From contig PGYM01000001.1 in NCBI GenBank assembly GCA_002839675.1, positions 486,683-550,682 of the forward strand: 64,000 nt of DNA. Reading direction: 5' to 3'. The notes under the pieces are model-generated. The model had not been told where the DNA came from and ran no database searches. It worked only from the letters and a program-made list of their open reading frames with translations. Below are positions 19,522 through 27,587 of this stretch, piece after piece. This DNA is from Methanomicrobiales archaeon HGW-Methanomicrobiales-1. Lineage in GTDB: Archaea; Halobacteriota; Methanomicrobia; Methanomicrobiales; Methanospirillaceae. The translations under genes and the position numbers were made by a program. The first letter of the stretch is position 1, and each line of letters begins with the position of its first letter.

Positions 19522-20886
19522 TCACTCCCGTTTGACCCGCACCAGTGGAGAACACCGGTCAAAAAATCCCGCTATAAACGGTGCGAATTCCTCGTGCCAG
19601 CACTCCGTCCCACAATGGAGTTTCCACCCGCTTGCAAGCACCTGCCGGACATGTTTTCCCAATCTTACCTCCAGCAGACTTTCGGAAGTGAGCAGGTCTT
19701 CTACCCGGGTAAATTCCCGGGGCACTTCCATCTCGTACTTCCCTTCATTGATATAGGGTCCCGGTAAGGAAGAGACGACATGCTTTTCCCGGAATTTTTC
19801 CGCATTCACCCGGTTCCAGAGCGGAGGTCCCTGGTGTATGCGGACGCTGGGGAGTTCTGTTACTAATAATTCCATCAGGAACATGCACCGCTCCTCTTCC
19901 ATGGTATAGTGAACGTGGTGCACCGCAAACCCGTTTCGTTCGAGATGTTCAGCAATGGCAATCATGCTCCGTTTGAGCTGCGGCACAATGACTTCTTCAA
20001 TATAGGGAGGTGTTGCAAACGTGATCGCATAGAGGCCCGTGCCCCGCTTTGCAAGAAGGTTGCCAAGCTCTTCTCTGGTGATTGTCTGCGGCGCAGGCAA
20101 TAAAAAATATTTTTCTGAGGGGGATTCGATATATCCCCGGGCCAGTTCCACAAATTCCACCATGCGGTCGAGCGACACTGCCGCTGCAACATTGCGCCGG
20201 GGATCTACCGGATCGATCACGATGAGCGGTTCGTCAAACTCTTTTGCTGCATGATGTTCCGGATCAATGACCATATGCGGGTGCCATTCGGCCGTAGCTT
20301 GCAGGAGCGGGGTAAACCCGCCATAGTAGAGGACCAGCAGTTCGCAGAGGTACCCGGAGAACCCTTCGGTCATCTGATCGGAGCCGTAGATGCCCCCGGC
20401 CTTGGTGAATCGCTTGAGCAGGAGCACATCATCGATCAGGCCATTGATCTTGTCGGTGATATAGCGCGTGTGAAACGGGGTGCGGTCAACTGCGCTCTGG
20501 ATCTTTGTGGCACTGTCCACGTTGTAGCAGGGCACAAGATCTACATCCACATCGTCAATCACGGCATTGATATACGGGTGCTCGGCGTACTTCTCGTGAT
20601 ACTTAGTCGAGAACTCTGTGGCAATCTTTCGTGCAAGGGCAAGTCCCTCCTCTTCAAGCGCCTCGCGGGAGAGACCGGCATCAAAGAGCATGAACACATC
20701 AAGGTCACGGTCTCCCCGCACCCAGGTGTGGCGGGCAATCGATCCCACCACCATGCCCTGCGCCTTCCCGCTCTTGGCAATCGCCTCCAGCAGGCGTTTT
20801 GCGATGCCGCAGACATGCTCGCGCTCCGCGAGTGTCGGGCGGAGAGTAGCAAGCACTGCCTCTTCAAGGGGCAGCCGGGTTACCAT
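19522..20886 (-). CDS. cca: CCA-adding enzyme, archaeal class I tRNA nucleotidyltransferase
   Basis: A 454-residue enzyme that adds or repairs the 3' CCA end of tRNAs without a nucleic-acid template. The nucleotidyltransferase motif is GSIARHTWVRGDRDLDVFML near residue 47, with the catalytic aspartates, and DVDLVPCYNV adds the third carboxylate. The length matches archaeal class I enzymes. The start overlaps the thpR stop by 7 bases, so the two RNA-processing genes form an operon. The start at 20886 is supported by that coupling. Confidence 0.95.
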   Translation of the reverse strand: MVTRLPLEEAVLATLRPTLAEREHVCGIAKRLLEAIAKSGKAQGMVVGSIARHTWVRGDRDLDVFMLFDAGLSREALEEEGLALARKIATEFSTKYHEKYAEHPYINAVIDDVDVDLVPCYNVDSATKIQSAVDRTPFHTRYITDKINGLIDDVLLLKRFTKAGGIYGSDQMTEGFSGYLCELLVLYYGGFTPLLQATAEWHPHMVIDPEHHAAKEFDEPLIVIDPVDPRRNVAAAVSLDRMVEFVELARGYIESPSEKYFLLPAPQTITREELGNLLAKRGTGLYAITFATPPYIEEVIVPQLKRSMIAIAEHLERNGFAVHHVHYTMEEERCMFLMELLVTELPSVRIHQGPPLWNRVNAEKFREKHVVSSLPGPYINEGKYEMEVPREFTRVEDLLTSESLLEVRLGKHVRQVLASGWKLHCGTECWHEEFAPFIAGFFDRCSPLVRVKRE

Positions 20887-21419
20887 GTGACCTCCAGCAG
20901 ATCCTCGTACACCGGCCCCTGCGGTGTAAGGGTACTCTTTTTTAATTTCAGCCCGGTGATTGAACAGCTCCCGTATTCCCTGGTGTCCAGCTGGCTGATT
21001 GCTGCAAAGAGCGAGGGATCCGGCGATTTAACCCGGGCTACCGTTGCATGAGGGGTAAACCTGCGGGTTTCACGGACAAACCCTAAGGGATGAAGTGCTT
21101 CTTCAACGCGCTGGAACACCCGCTCCGACTCCCCGTCATCGTCAATCGTGCACCAGGCCGTGTGCGGGCGTGACGGGTTGTTGAGGGTTACTTTGCGAGC
21201 CGTAACCAAAAACGGGGCAACCCGGATTGTGCGGAGCGCATCCATAACCGCGGGGATCTTCTGCTCTGTGACCTCGCCTAAAAATTTGACCGTGATATGG
21301 ATGAGTGCAGGTTCTACGAAGGTAAGACGCGCCCTGCACCCGTGCAGGACATCCTGTGCTTCTGTCAGCTGCTCCCGTATCTCCGTGAAAAGCTCAAGCG
21401 CAACAAAAACCCGTACCAT
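20880..21419 (-). CDS. thpR: RNA 2',3'-cyclic phosphodiesterase (2H family, LigT-like)
   Basis: A 179-residue 2H phosphoesterase. The two active HxT motifs are HITVKFLGE near residue 43 and HATVARVKSP near 124. Members hydrolyse 2',3'-cyclic phosphates to 2'-phosphate or join RNA ends in vitro. It begins MVRVFVALEL, the usual family start. It is cotranscribed with cca, a common archaeal pairing that points to tRNA processing. Its exact substrate in the cell is not known. Confidence 0.93.
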   Translation of the reverse strand: MVRVFVALELFTEIREQLTEAQDVLHGCRARLTFVEPALIHITVKFLGEVTEQKIPAVMDALRTIRVAPFLVTARKVTLNNPSRPHTAWCTIDDDGESERVFQRVEEALHPLGFVRETRRFTPHATVARVKSPDPSLFAAISQLDTREYGSCSITGLKLKKSTLTPQGPVYEDLLEVTW

Positions 21420-21578
21420 TGAATGTATTATTATTGCATACCTCTACAAATGGTGATCGTTTTTTATGTTCCGCTTTTGTAGTGATGAATTTATGTTTGG
21501 AAAAATCTGCGTGCACAAACCATGATTTTTTTATTCACCTAATGCCTAATTGATAATTACAGAGTGAGGGTTATTTTT

Positions 21579-21848
21579 ATGCCAGAAAATCCGCAGTTGA
21601 TTGTATATACGCTAGAATTTTGCCCGAACTGCGACCTCCTGAAAGGGTTTTTAAAAACGGGGGGTCATGCTTTTGCCGAACGCGATCTATCAACAGCGGA
21701 ATCCCTTACCGAGCTGCGGCTGAACGGAGTCTTTGTTTCAGAAGCTCCCGTCCTGCAAGTGAATGACGACTTCTTTACCTCCGCAGATCTCTTTCCCTCA
21801 GGTAAACTGGATGGCGCACATATAACAAAACTGATTGCGGGTGAATGA
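21579..21848 (+). CDS. NrdH-like glutaredoxin-family redoxin
   Basis: An 89-residue thioredoxin-fold protein with the active site CPNC near residue 15 and a VSEAPVLQV segment containing the cis-proline. The start ATG at 21579 follows a gaggg ribosome site; an upstream in-frame ATG/GTG near 21564 is less likely. It overlaps the ribonucleotide reductase gene by 4 bases, so it most likely supplies the reducing equivalents for that enzyme. Class III reductases of methanogens are known to use a redoxin instead of formate (Methanosarcina barkeri system). Confidence 0.88.
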   Translation: MPENPQLIVYTLEFCPNCDLLKGFLKTGGHAFAERDLSTAESLTELRLNGVFVSEAPVLQVNDDFFTSADLFPSGKLDGAHITKLIAGE

Positions 21849-24031
21849 TGCCCCATAAGGAGACCCGCCAGCAGACTATCTTTGGTGCGTATGCCCCAAC
21901 CCTTCCCCCGGTGCGGACCAGCGATGGGCATATCGTCGAATGGGACCGTGACCGGATCATCCACCAGATTGTACAAGAGACCAAACTTGTCGAGACGTTT
22001 TACGGCTATCACGGTGCGGACGAGGCTACTGCGCAGGAGATTGCCCGGGACGTGGAGAACAAGATAAAAAGCATGGGACTCAAGTCCCTCTCCGGCCCCC
22101 TCATCCGCGAGATCGTGAATATTACCCTGCTTGAAAAGGGAATGATCCAATACCGGAATGTCTCAACCCGGGTCGGTACTCCTGTTTACGATGCTCACAT
22201 GATTGACGTGGGTAAGGGATTTGAAGCGCACGACAATGCGAACCTGCAGGAGAATGCCGAGACCAGCCACAAGAAGAAGGCGGACAAGATCTCCAAGGAA
22301 CAGTACCTGCTCCAGCTCCCGCCCAGTCTTGCCGACTACCACTTATCCGGCGAGATGCACATCCATGATCTCGAATATTTCGGCACGCGCCCGTTCTGCC
22401 AGGACTGGGACCTGCGCTACTTCTTCTATTACGGCCTGATGCCGGATGGCACCGGCACGAAAGCCTCGGTTGCGGGCCCGGCCAAGCGGGCGGAAGTTGC
22501 AATTCTTCACGCGGTCAAGGCGCTCGGCTCCGCCCAGACGAATTTTGCCGGTGGACAGGGCTATTATAATTTCTTAACCTTCCTCTCGCCTTTTGTCGAG
22601 GGCATGGCGTATGAAGAGATCAAACAGCTGATACAGATGTTTGTGTACGAGATGACGCAGATGATGGTGGCCCGGGGCGGGCAGCTCGTCTTCTCCTCCA
22701 TCCAGCTCACTCCCGGTGTCCCTTCCCTCTGGCAGGACAAGCCCTGTGTCTTTAAAGGAAAGGTCTGGGACGGGAAATCCGCACCCAAGCGAACCTATGG
22801 CGAGTTCGAGCGCGAGGTTCGCCTGCTCTTCAAGGCAACCATGGAAGTGATGCTTGAGGGTGACTACTGGGGCAAGCCCTTCAACTTCCCCAAGCCCGAG
22901 ATCAGCATTGAACCGGAGTTCATGGGTGAGCGCGAGGAGTTCAACAAAATGCACCCCGAGCTCCCCACGTACCAGGAACTCTACCTGCTGACCTTTGAGC
23001 TGGCCTCCAAGTTTGGCACGCCCTACTATGACAACCAGCTTCCCGCATACCGCGGTGCGGGCAAGGGCATCTCCTGTTACCAGTGCTGCGCTTACCAGTT
23101 CTCGGCAGTTGCGGAGGAAGATTCGGATTTCGACCGGAAACTCTTCTTTGAAGAAGGCAAGCATTTTTCGATGGGTTCGTGGCAGGTAGTCTCGGTCAAC
23201 TGCCCGCGTGCGGCTTACAATGCGGAGGGAGACGATGCCCGTCTCTTTGCCGAGCTCAAGAAACTCATGGATGTGGCAGTCGAGATCTTCAAGATCAAGC
23301 GCCGCTGGATGGACAATATCCGCGGGAACGGGCGGATGCCCTTTGCCATGCAGCGCCCCAAGGATCCCAACACGGGTGATCGCGGTGCCGTTGCCGTTGA
23401 TCTCGAAGGTCTCGTGTACACGATCGGTGTGGTCGGCGTCAACGAGATGGTCCAGCACCATATCGGAAAGCAACTGCACGAATCCAAGGACGCCTTCAAA
23501 CTTGCTATCCGGGCAATGACCGAGCTGGAACTCTACGGGCGCGAACTCAGCAAGAAGAACAACATGACCATTGCACTTGCCCGCACACCGGCCGAGACGA
23601 CCGGTCAGCGGTTTGCGGTAGCCGATCTTCTTGACCGCCGCTACCACGACTTTGCAGTAAAGGTGATCAAGGGCGACGTCGAGCTCGGCCTTGAACAACT
23701 GGGCAAATCCCGTGATCTCCCGATCTACTATACGAACGGTACGCACGTGGCCCCGGGGGCGAATGTTTCCCTGCCAAAGCGCATGGAGATCGAGCATGTC
23801 TTCTTCCCGATCGTAGATGGCGGCAACATCTTCCATATCTGGCTGGGAGAAGGGCGCCCCGATCCACGAGGTCTTATGGATATGGCCATGAAACTCTGCC
23901 GCACCACCCAGATCGGGTACTTTGCCTTTACCCGCGACATCACGGTCTCGCTCAAGCAGTTCCATGAGATGCGGCCGGAAAAGAAATCCATCAGCCAGTG
24001 GGAACCTTCCGATATTCCCGTGAAAGTATAA
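21845..24031 (+). CDS. nrdD: Anaerobic (class III) ribonucleoside-triphosphate reductase, no glycyl-radical tail
   Basis: A 728-residue NrdD. An ATP-cone fills about residues 20-115 (TSDGHIVEWDRDRIIHQIV). The catalytic barrel includes GEMHIHDLEYFGTRPFCQDW, NFAGGQGYYNFLTFLSPFVE, ISCYQCCAYQFS and NGTHVAPGANVSLPKRMEIE. After IGYFAFTRDITV, where NrdD proteins normally continue into a four-cysteine zinc site and the RVxGY glycyl-radical motif, this protein has about 30 unrelated residues and stops. No frame downstream encodes the missing part. The enzyme should therefore be inactive alone or complemented in trans. No nrdG activase gene is in the window. A redoxin gene overlaps the 5' end. Confidence 0.9.
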   Translation: MMPHKETRQQTIFGAYAPTLPPVRTSDGHIVEWDRDRIIHQIVQETKLVETFYGYHGADEATAQEIARDVENKIKSMGLKSLSGPLIREIVNITLLEKGMIQYRNVSTRVGTPVYDAHMIDVGKGFEAHDNANLQENAETSHKKKADKISKEQYLLQLPPSLADYHLSGEMHIHDLEYFGTRPFCQDWDLRYFFYYGLMPDGTGTKASVAGPAKRAEVAILHAVKALGSAQTNFAGGQGYYNFLTFLSPFVEGMAYEEIKQLIQMFVYEMTQMMVARGGQLVFSSIQLTPGVPSLWQDKPCVFKGKVWDGKSAPKRTYGEFEREVRLLFKATMEVMLEGDYWGKPFNFPKPEISIEPEFMGEREEFNKMHPELPTYQELYLLTFELASKFGTPYYDNQLPAYRGAGKGISCYQCCAYQFSAVAEEDSDFDRKLFFEEGKHFSMGSWQVVSVNCPRAAYNAEGDDARLFAELKKLMDVAVEIFKIKRRWMDNIRGNGRMPFAMQRPKDPNTGDRGAVAVDLEGLVYTIGVVGVNEMVQHHIGKQLHESKDAFKLAIRAMTELELYGRELSKKNNMTIALARTPAETTGQRFAVADLLDRRYHDFAVKVIKGDVELGLEQLGKSRDLPIYYTNGTHVAPGANVSLPKRMEIEHVFFPIVDGGNIFHIWLGEGRPDPRGLMDMAMKLCRTTQIGYFAFTRDITVSLKQFHEMRPEKKSISQWEPSDIPVKV

Positions 24032-24074
24032 TCGTCCAGTTGCCAGTGCCCATTGCCCTTGCGGGCAGCGTAAC

Positions 24075-24096
24075 CGGATAAAATCCGCTTTTTTTA
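24075..24096 (+). terminator. Hairpin plus T-run after nrdD
   Basis: CGGAT and ATCCG arms with a three-base AAA loop, followed by TTTTTTT, 43 bases after the nrdD stop. The form resembles an intrinsic terminator; archaeal termination mainly needs the T-run. Confidence 0.6.
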
Positions 24097-24122
24097 TTAG
24101 TTGCCGGGGTGACTAATTCAGT

Positions 24123-25067
24123 ATGGGACAAAAATTCTGTACTGCTTGCGGGGCTGTCCTCTCCCCGGGGGTAAAATTCTGTGAAAGTTGCGGTGCGGCG
24201 ATTGAGCCGTTTCCCCCGGCGTTTCCCCCGGCGTTTCCCCCGGCCGGGAGCTCACCGGCACCCGCAGCGCCCGTATCTCCCGAACCGGCAGGAACAACGA
24301 AAGCAATCCCCCTTCCCAAGATCATTGTGGGAATCGTAATTGTCCTCGTTCTTCTGGCCGGAGTAGCGTATATTTTTGTGCTGCCAAAACTGTCCGGTGG
24401 ATCTATTCCTCCCGTTCTCCCAGGAACAACGGGAACCCCGACCCCTCTCGCTACCCCCGTGGTAACTGAATCGACACCGGCTATGGTTGCGACAATTGAG
24501 GTACCCCCGACCCTGATTCCCGATCCATTTCCGGATGCATACAAGGTGAAGGAGTTGTTCAATTTTAACGAAGGCAAGTACGCCAGCAGGGCAACCTTAT
24601 ACCGGTACTGGATGAATGCGACCTACCAGTGGCACAATGATATGGATAATCGCTACTATACGGAGAAACCGAAACAGGGATTCAAGTACCTGTTTGTCTT
24701 TGTGAATATCGAAAATATTGGTAAGGATGGGTATCCCTACCCGAAGTCCAGCATGATCCGTGTGCACAATGACGGTGATGTCTACTATGTCGACTCCACC
24801 CATTACCTTCCGGATAAGGCAACGGACCGCAAGGCGATACCTGTCGAGATTAAGGAAGTCGAGACGCAGTCCGATTATTTCAACCTGGAGCGGGTTGAGG
24901 ATTATGGGTACTCTCATGCAACTACCCAGGATTTTGTCTATCCCGGGCAGGGAAATGCGATCGATGGCTACCTGATTTACCAGGTACCCACGTCCCTGAA
25001 ACCAGAGGACACCTACGTTGAGATCCAGTTTGACAGCAATGACCGGGCTGCCTGGAAACTCGGCTGA
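24123..25067 (+). CDS. Zinc-ribbon membrane-anchored protein with DUF4352-like domain
   Basis: A 314-residue protein. It opens with a double CxxC zinc ribbon (FCTACG and FCESCG), then a proline-rich linker containing three tandem FPPA repeats, one membrane helix at about residues 65-90 (IIVGIVIVLVLLAGVAYIFV) and a Pro/Thr-rich spacer. The outside domain of about 180 residues contains FKYLFVFVNIENIG and a later VYPGQGNAIDGYLIYQV. The latter pattern resembles DUF4352/immunoglobulin-like domains of archaeal surface proteins. The function is unknown. It is a single-gene unit between the nrdD terminator and a convergent operon. Confidence 0.75.
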   Translation: MGQKFCTACGAVLSPGVKFCESCGAAIEPFPPAFPPAFPPAGSSPAPAAPVSPEPAGTTKAIPLPKIIVGIVIVLVLLAGVAYIFVLPKLSGGSIPPVLPGTTGTPTPLATPVVTESTPAMVATIEVPPTLIPDPFPDAYKVKELFNFNEGKYASRATLYRYWMNATYQWHNDMDNRYYTEKPKQGFKYLFVFVNIENIGKDGYPYPKSSMIRVHNDGDVYYVDSTHYLPDKATDRKAIPVEIKEVETQSDYFNLERVEDYGYSHATTQDFVYPGQGNAIDGYLIYQVPTSLKPEDTYVEIQFDSNDRAAWKLG

Positions 25068-25128
25068 TATTCATCAATTTCTTTTTGTTTCTGTTTTGCA
25101 CAGAATCTGTGAATTATTAAAAAAAGTA

Positions 25129-25557
25129 TCAGAGTTGGGAATATACCGGCTCTTTCTTGAGCGTGATATCCATCACGCCACGGTGGACCCGGTAGTAACT
25201 GTGGATCCGGTCTACCTTATGCTCAAGTATGATGGTAGTGGTGTGATCATCGGCAATAATTCGCACAACTTCCGGTTCGATGTCAGCGATAGGCGCGTTC
25301 TTGAGGGTAGCCGGCATCTCTGCGGTGATGAAGATCTGGTCTTCGCTCTCAGTCAGCTCGTAAGGGATCTCGCCATCGTCTTCAGGTATGCCTCCCCGGA
25401 AGATACCGGGATCGCCATTCATGGGCTGGCGGGAGATGATGGTATATCCCACGATACGGGCATGTTCATTATCCGGCATGTTCTTGACGATATCTTCAAC
25501 AATCTTTGCCAGGTTGCTGAAAACATCATCGTAGGGATTGTTCGGATTATTCTGCAT
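25129..25557 (-). CDS. Hsp20/alpha-crystallin-like protein
   Basis: A 142-residue protein with a C-terminal beta-sandwich resembling Hsp20: YELTESEDQIFITAEMPATL, then VVRIIADDHTTTIILEHKV and GVMDITLKKEP. The first 60 residues (NPYDDVFSNLAKIVEDIV) form an amphipathic start typical of such archaeal proteins. It overlaps the upstream winged-helix gene by 11 bases, so the two are coexpressed. Chaperone activity is plausible but unproven; related proteins in gas-vesicle clusters (GvpH) have similar layouts, and no gas-vesicle genes are near. Confidence 0.75.
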   Translation of the reverse strand: MQNNPNNPYDDVFSNLAKIVEDIVKNMPDNEHARIVGYTIISRQPMNGDPGIFRGGIPEDDGEIPYELTESEDQIFITAEMPATLKNAPIADIEPEVVRIIADDHTTTIILEHKVDRIHSYYRVHRGVMDITLKKEPVYSQL

Positions 25558-26173
25558 GAACGCCTCGAAGTGAGTACTGTTCTTTTACTCTCTTTACGAT
25601 CCCCACCCGTTCAAATCTTCTGAGGTGGGTGACCAGTTCATTCTGGGGCACCTTGGTTGCTTCCTCAAGTTCAGGAAGGGTAAGTGAATCGTGCGAGAGT
25701 GCGATAATTACAGTAAAATCTCTCTCGCTCAAAAATATATCCTTATGGTTATGGGCAATATCAGAAATCTTGAGCTCTATGTCGTGGTTAACCTGCTCAA
25801 GCGAAGAGAGGATCTGGTCATGCGCCTTGATCATCCGCGCGAGCATGATGACTGAATTTTTCAGTTGTTCGTTCTGCTCTCCCTTAGTGCCCGTCATGGC
25901 GCTTGGAACCCGTGCCTGCCTCAGGCTCACATCGATCAGGATGTCGTTTTCCAGGTAGTAATATTTCCTGCGCCGGTCATCGGTCTCGCAGGACAGGATT
26001 GATTCGCGCTCCATCAACTGGAGGTGATCGATGACCGCTTTTGGGGAGAGCAGGAGCGTGTCAGATATCTCGGTGACAAAACAGGGTTTCTGCCGGAGCA
26101 GTTCGATGATGCGCCGCCGGTTCCGGTTCCCGAGTATATCTAACAGGCGGGCAACTTCCCGATCATCGTCCAT
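25547..26173 (-). CDS. ArsR-type regulator with two winged-helix domains
   Basis: A 208-residue DNA-binding protein. The first winged helix spans about residues 8-80 (LLDILGNRNRRRIIELLRQK, then TEISDTLLLSPKAVIDHLQL). A middle helical linker likely dimerises, and a second winged helix lies at residues 140-205 (LTLPELEEATKVPQNELVTH). It precedes the Hsp20-like gene in one operon. This arrangement recalls archaeal heat-shock control, where a winged-helix repressor governs hsp20; whether it controls its own operon is inference. Confidence 0.8.
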   Translation of the reverse strand: MDDDREVARLLDILGNRNRRRIIELLRQKPCFVTEISDTLLLSPKAVIDHLQLMERESILSCETDDRRRKYYYLENDILIDVSLRQARVPSAMTGTKGEQNEQLKNSVIMLARMIKAHDQILSSLEQVNHDIELKISDIAHNHKDIFLSERDFTVIIALSHDSLTLPELEEATKVPQNELVTHLRRFERVGIVKRVKEQYSLRGVHAE

Positions 26174-26244
26174 GATTTACATAATGTTAGTGTTGGTCAC
26201 AGATAAATCACTTGAGGAGCGTTCATAGGAATTAGAGCGAACAA

Positions 26245-26775
26245 TTACTGCCATTTTGTGACGATATAATAATTGTAGCCATCGCTTGAGACCCCGATTC
26301 CGACATCACTGGTATCCTTGTCCAGTATCCGGGAAACAGAACCGGGATCGCTTGTCCGCCACGCATCAAAGAGCATGGGTTCCAGTCGGATACCGGACAT
26401 GGCCCAGGATAATTTCGGATAAATGAAAACATCGGAATCCTGATCCGCTGGTGTTTTTTGCCAGGTGGAATAGGCTGTCCGGGATACCTGGATTTCCTGG
26501 CTCGCGAGCAATGCCTCATGGGCGAGTGTGTCACTGATGGTGACTGCCGGCAGGCTGGAAGCCGCGCGCTCCGTATTTATCCAGGCAACCAGGTGTCGGG
26601 GAATTTCCGGATTTTCATCTGCAAGGATGCCCGATGAGATGGTGAACCAGGCCATTGCTGCAAAAACAGCAAAAAGAATGACGATCAGGACCTTGAGATA
26701 TTTTTTCTTTCTGCTGACACCCAGGACATGGATCTTTTTCTGGTGATGGTGGGATGCGGGAGTATGATCTGACAT
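26245..26775 (-). CDS. Membrane-anchored CAP/SCP-like domain protein
   Basis: A 176-residue protein with a His-rich cytoplasmic head (HTPASHHHQKK), one membrane helix at about residues 27-48, and an outside domain. That domain has CAP/SCP features: LVAWINTERAASSLPAVTIS at its start, an alpha helix with LAHEALLASQEIQ, and VGIGVSSDGYNYYIVTKW at the end. The domain is shorter than typical CAP proteins and the second metal-binding histidine is not evident, so it may be degenerate. The cell-surface role is unknown. Confidence 0.65.
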   Translation of the reverse strand: MSDHTPASHHHQKKIHVLGVSRKKKYLKVLIVILFAVFAAMAWFTISSGILADENPEIPRHLVAWINTERAASSLPAVTISDTLAHEALLASQEIQVSRTAYSTWQKTPADQDSDVFIYPKLSWAMSGIRLEPMLFDAWRTSDPGSVSRILDKDTSDVGIGVSSDGYNYYIVTKWQ

Positions 26776-27093
26776 AAGAATTCTTAGTCAGACATGAGCA
26801 GAATGCGGATAAATAATCAAAAAATTGTGCAGGTTCATTCGCACAACCGTGAGGTTATGCCATTGAGGTTGTTTGTAAATTATGCGAAAGTTGTATTTTT
26901 TTGCACAACTTCACGCTCTGGAGAAGTGGGGTTGAATCAAATTGGACTGCCCACCAGGTGATAGATGAGACCTTCCAAATATGAAGGGGGTCAAGGGGGT
27001 GCACCTCTTGGGCTGCTTCCCCTTCCTATCAGCCACAGAGGATAACCAAGCAATGGGAAAAAATTTTCAACAGAACAATTTCTAAAAAAAAAA
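26776..27093. other. Intergenic region with double-hairpin copy C
   Basis: A 318-base gap. It holds an inverted pair GAAAGTTGT / ACAACTTC (about 26888-26912) and the weakest copy of the double-hairpin element at 26985-27045. No gene was seen. Confidence 0.45.
26985..27045 (+). repeat. Double-hairpin dispersed element, copy C (diverged)
   Basis: Shares GGGGGTCAAGGGG with copies A and B and then TTGGG.TGC.TCCCC, but the second hairpin is eroded. It lies between two genes on the same strand, unlike A and B, which lie between convergent genes. Confidence 0.55.
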
Positions 27094-27540
27094 TTACGGT
27101 GATATTTTCTGTTTCAGGATCGGTGCAAGACGCTCAAGAATGTTACTGTTGGCAGGAGTCACGTAGATCAGGTGCTGGCCGATAACAACAAGGCTTCCCA
27201 CCGGCTTGCTGCGCCCGACTTGTTGGGCATAATGTAAACGGACCGCCGCATCCCGGGATTCGGCGTTGTCAAATGACTGCGTGGATACGGAAATTGTCTC
27301 GCCGGTATTGTCCGTGAGGACATAGGTTTTCCCACCCTGTGCTCCGGGCAGGTTCCAGGTTGAATCCCTGACACTCGCAACGGTAATTCCCGTTGCCTGC
27401 GCAGCTTCATTCACCGGTTCACCGGATACCTGGTGGTAAGGAGATGCGTTTGCAATTCCCATAATCAGAACAAAGGGCATCAGGACCACCATGATGACGA
27501 GTAGGAAGAGCCCGATCTCCAGCCGGGTGTAGGTGCTCAT
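27094..27540 (-). CDS. Unknown single-helix membrane protein next to the amino-acid antiporter
   Basis: A 148-residue protein with an N-terminal membrane helix (LFLLVIMVVLMPFVLIMGIA) and a soluble outside part rich in beta-strand patterns (GGKTYVLTDNTGETISVST). I recognise no family. It lies 47 bases downstream of the antiporter in the same direction and may be cotranscribed with the decarboxylase-antiporter pair. A link to pH homeostasis is only a guess from this position. Confidence 0.65.
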   Translation of the reverse strand: MSTYTRLEIGLFLLVIMVVLMPFVLIMGIANASPYHQVSGEPVNEAAQATGITVASVRDSTWNLPGAQGGKTYVLTDNTGETISVSTQSFDNAESRDAAVRLHYAQQVGRSKPVGSLVVIGQHLIYVTPANSNILERLAPILKQKISP

Positions 27541-27587
27541 GATTCTCCTCCATTCCGCGTGATGGTATCAGTTGTTTTCATCATCCC

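Noticed and set aside
22574-23965. Long open frame on the minus strand across nrdD
   Set aside because: It lies wholly within the strongly conserved nrdD gene in the antisense direction, has no ribosome site or promoter, and its translation resembles no family. It is a codon-bias shadow.
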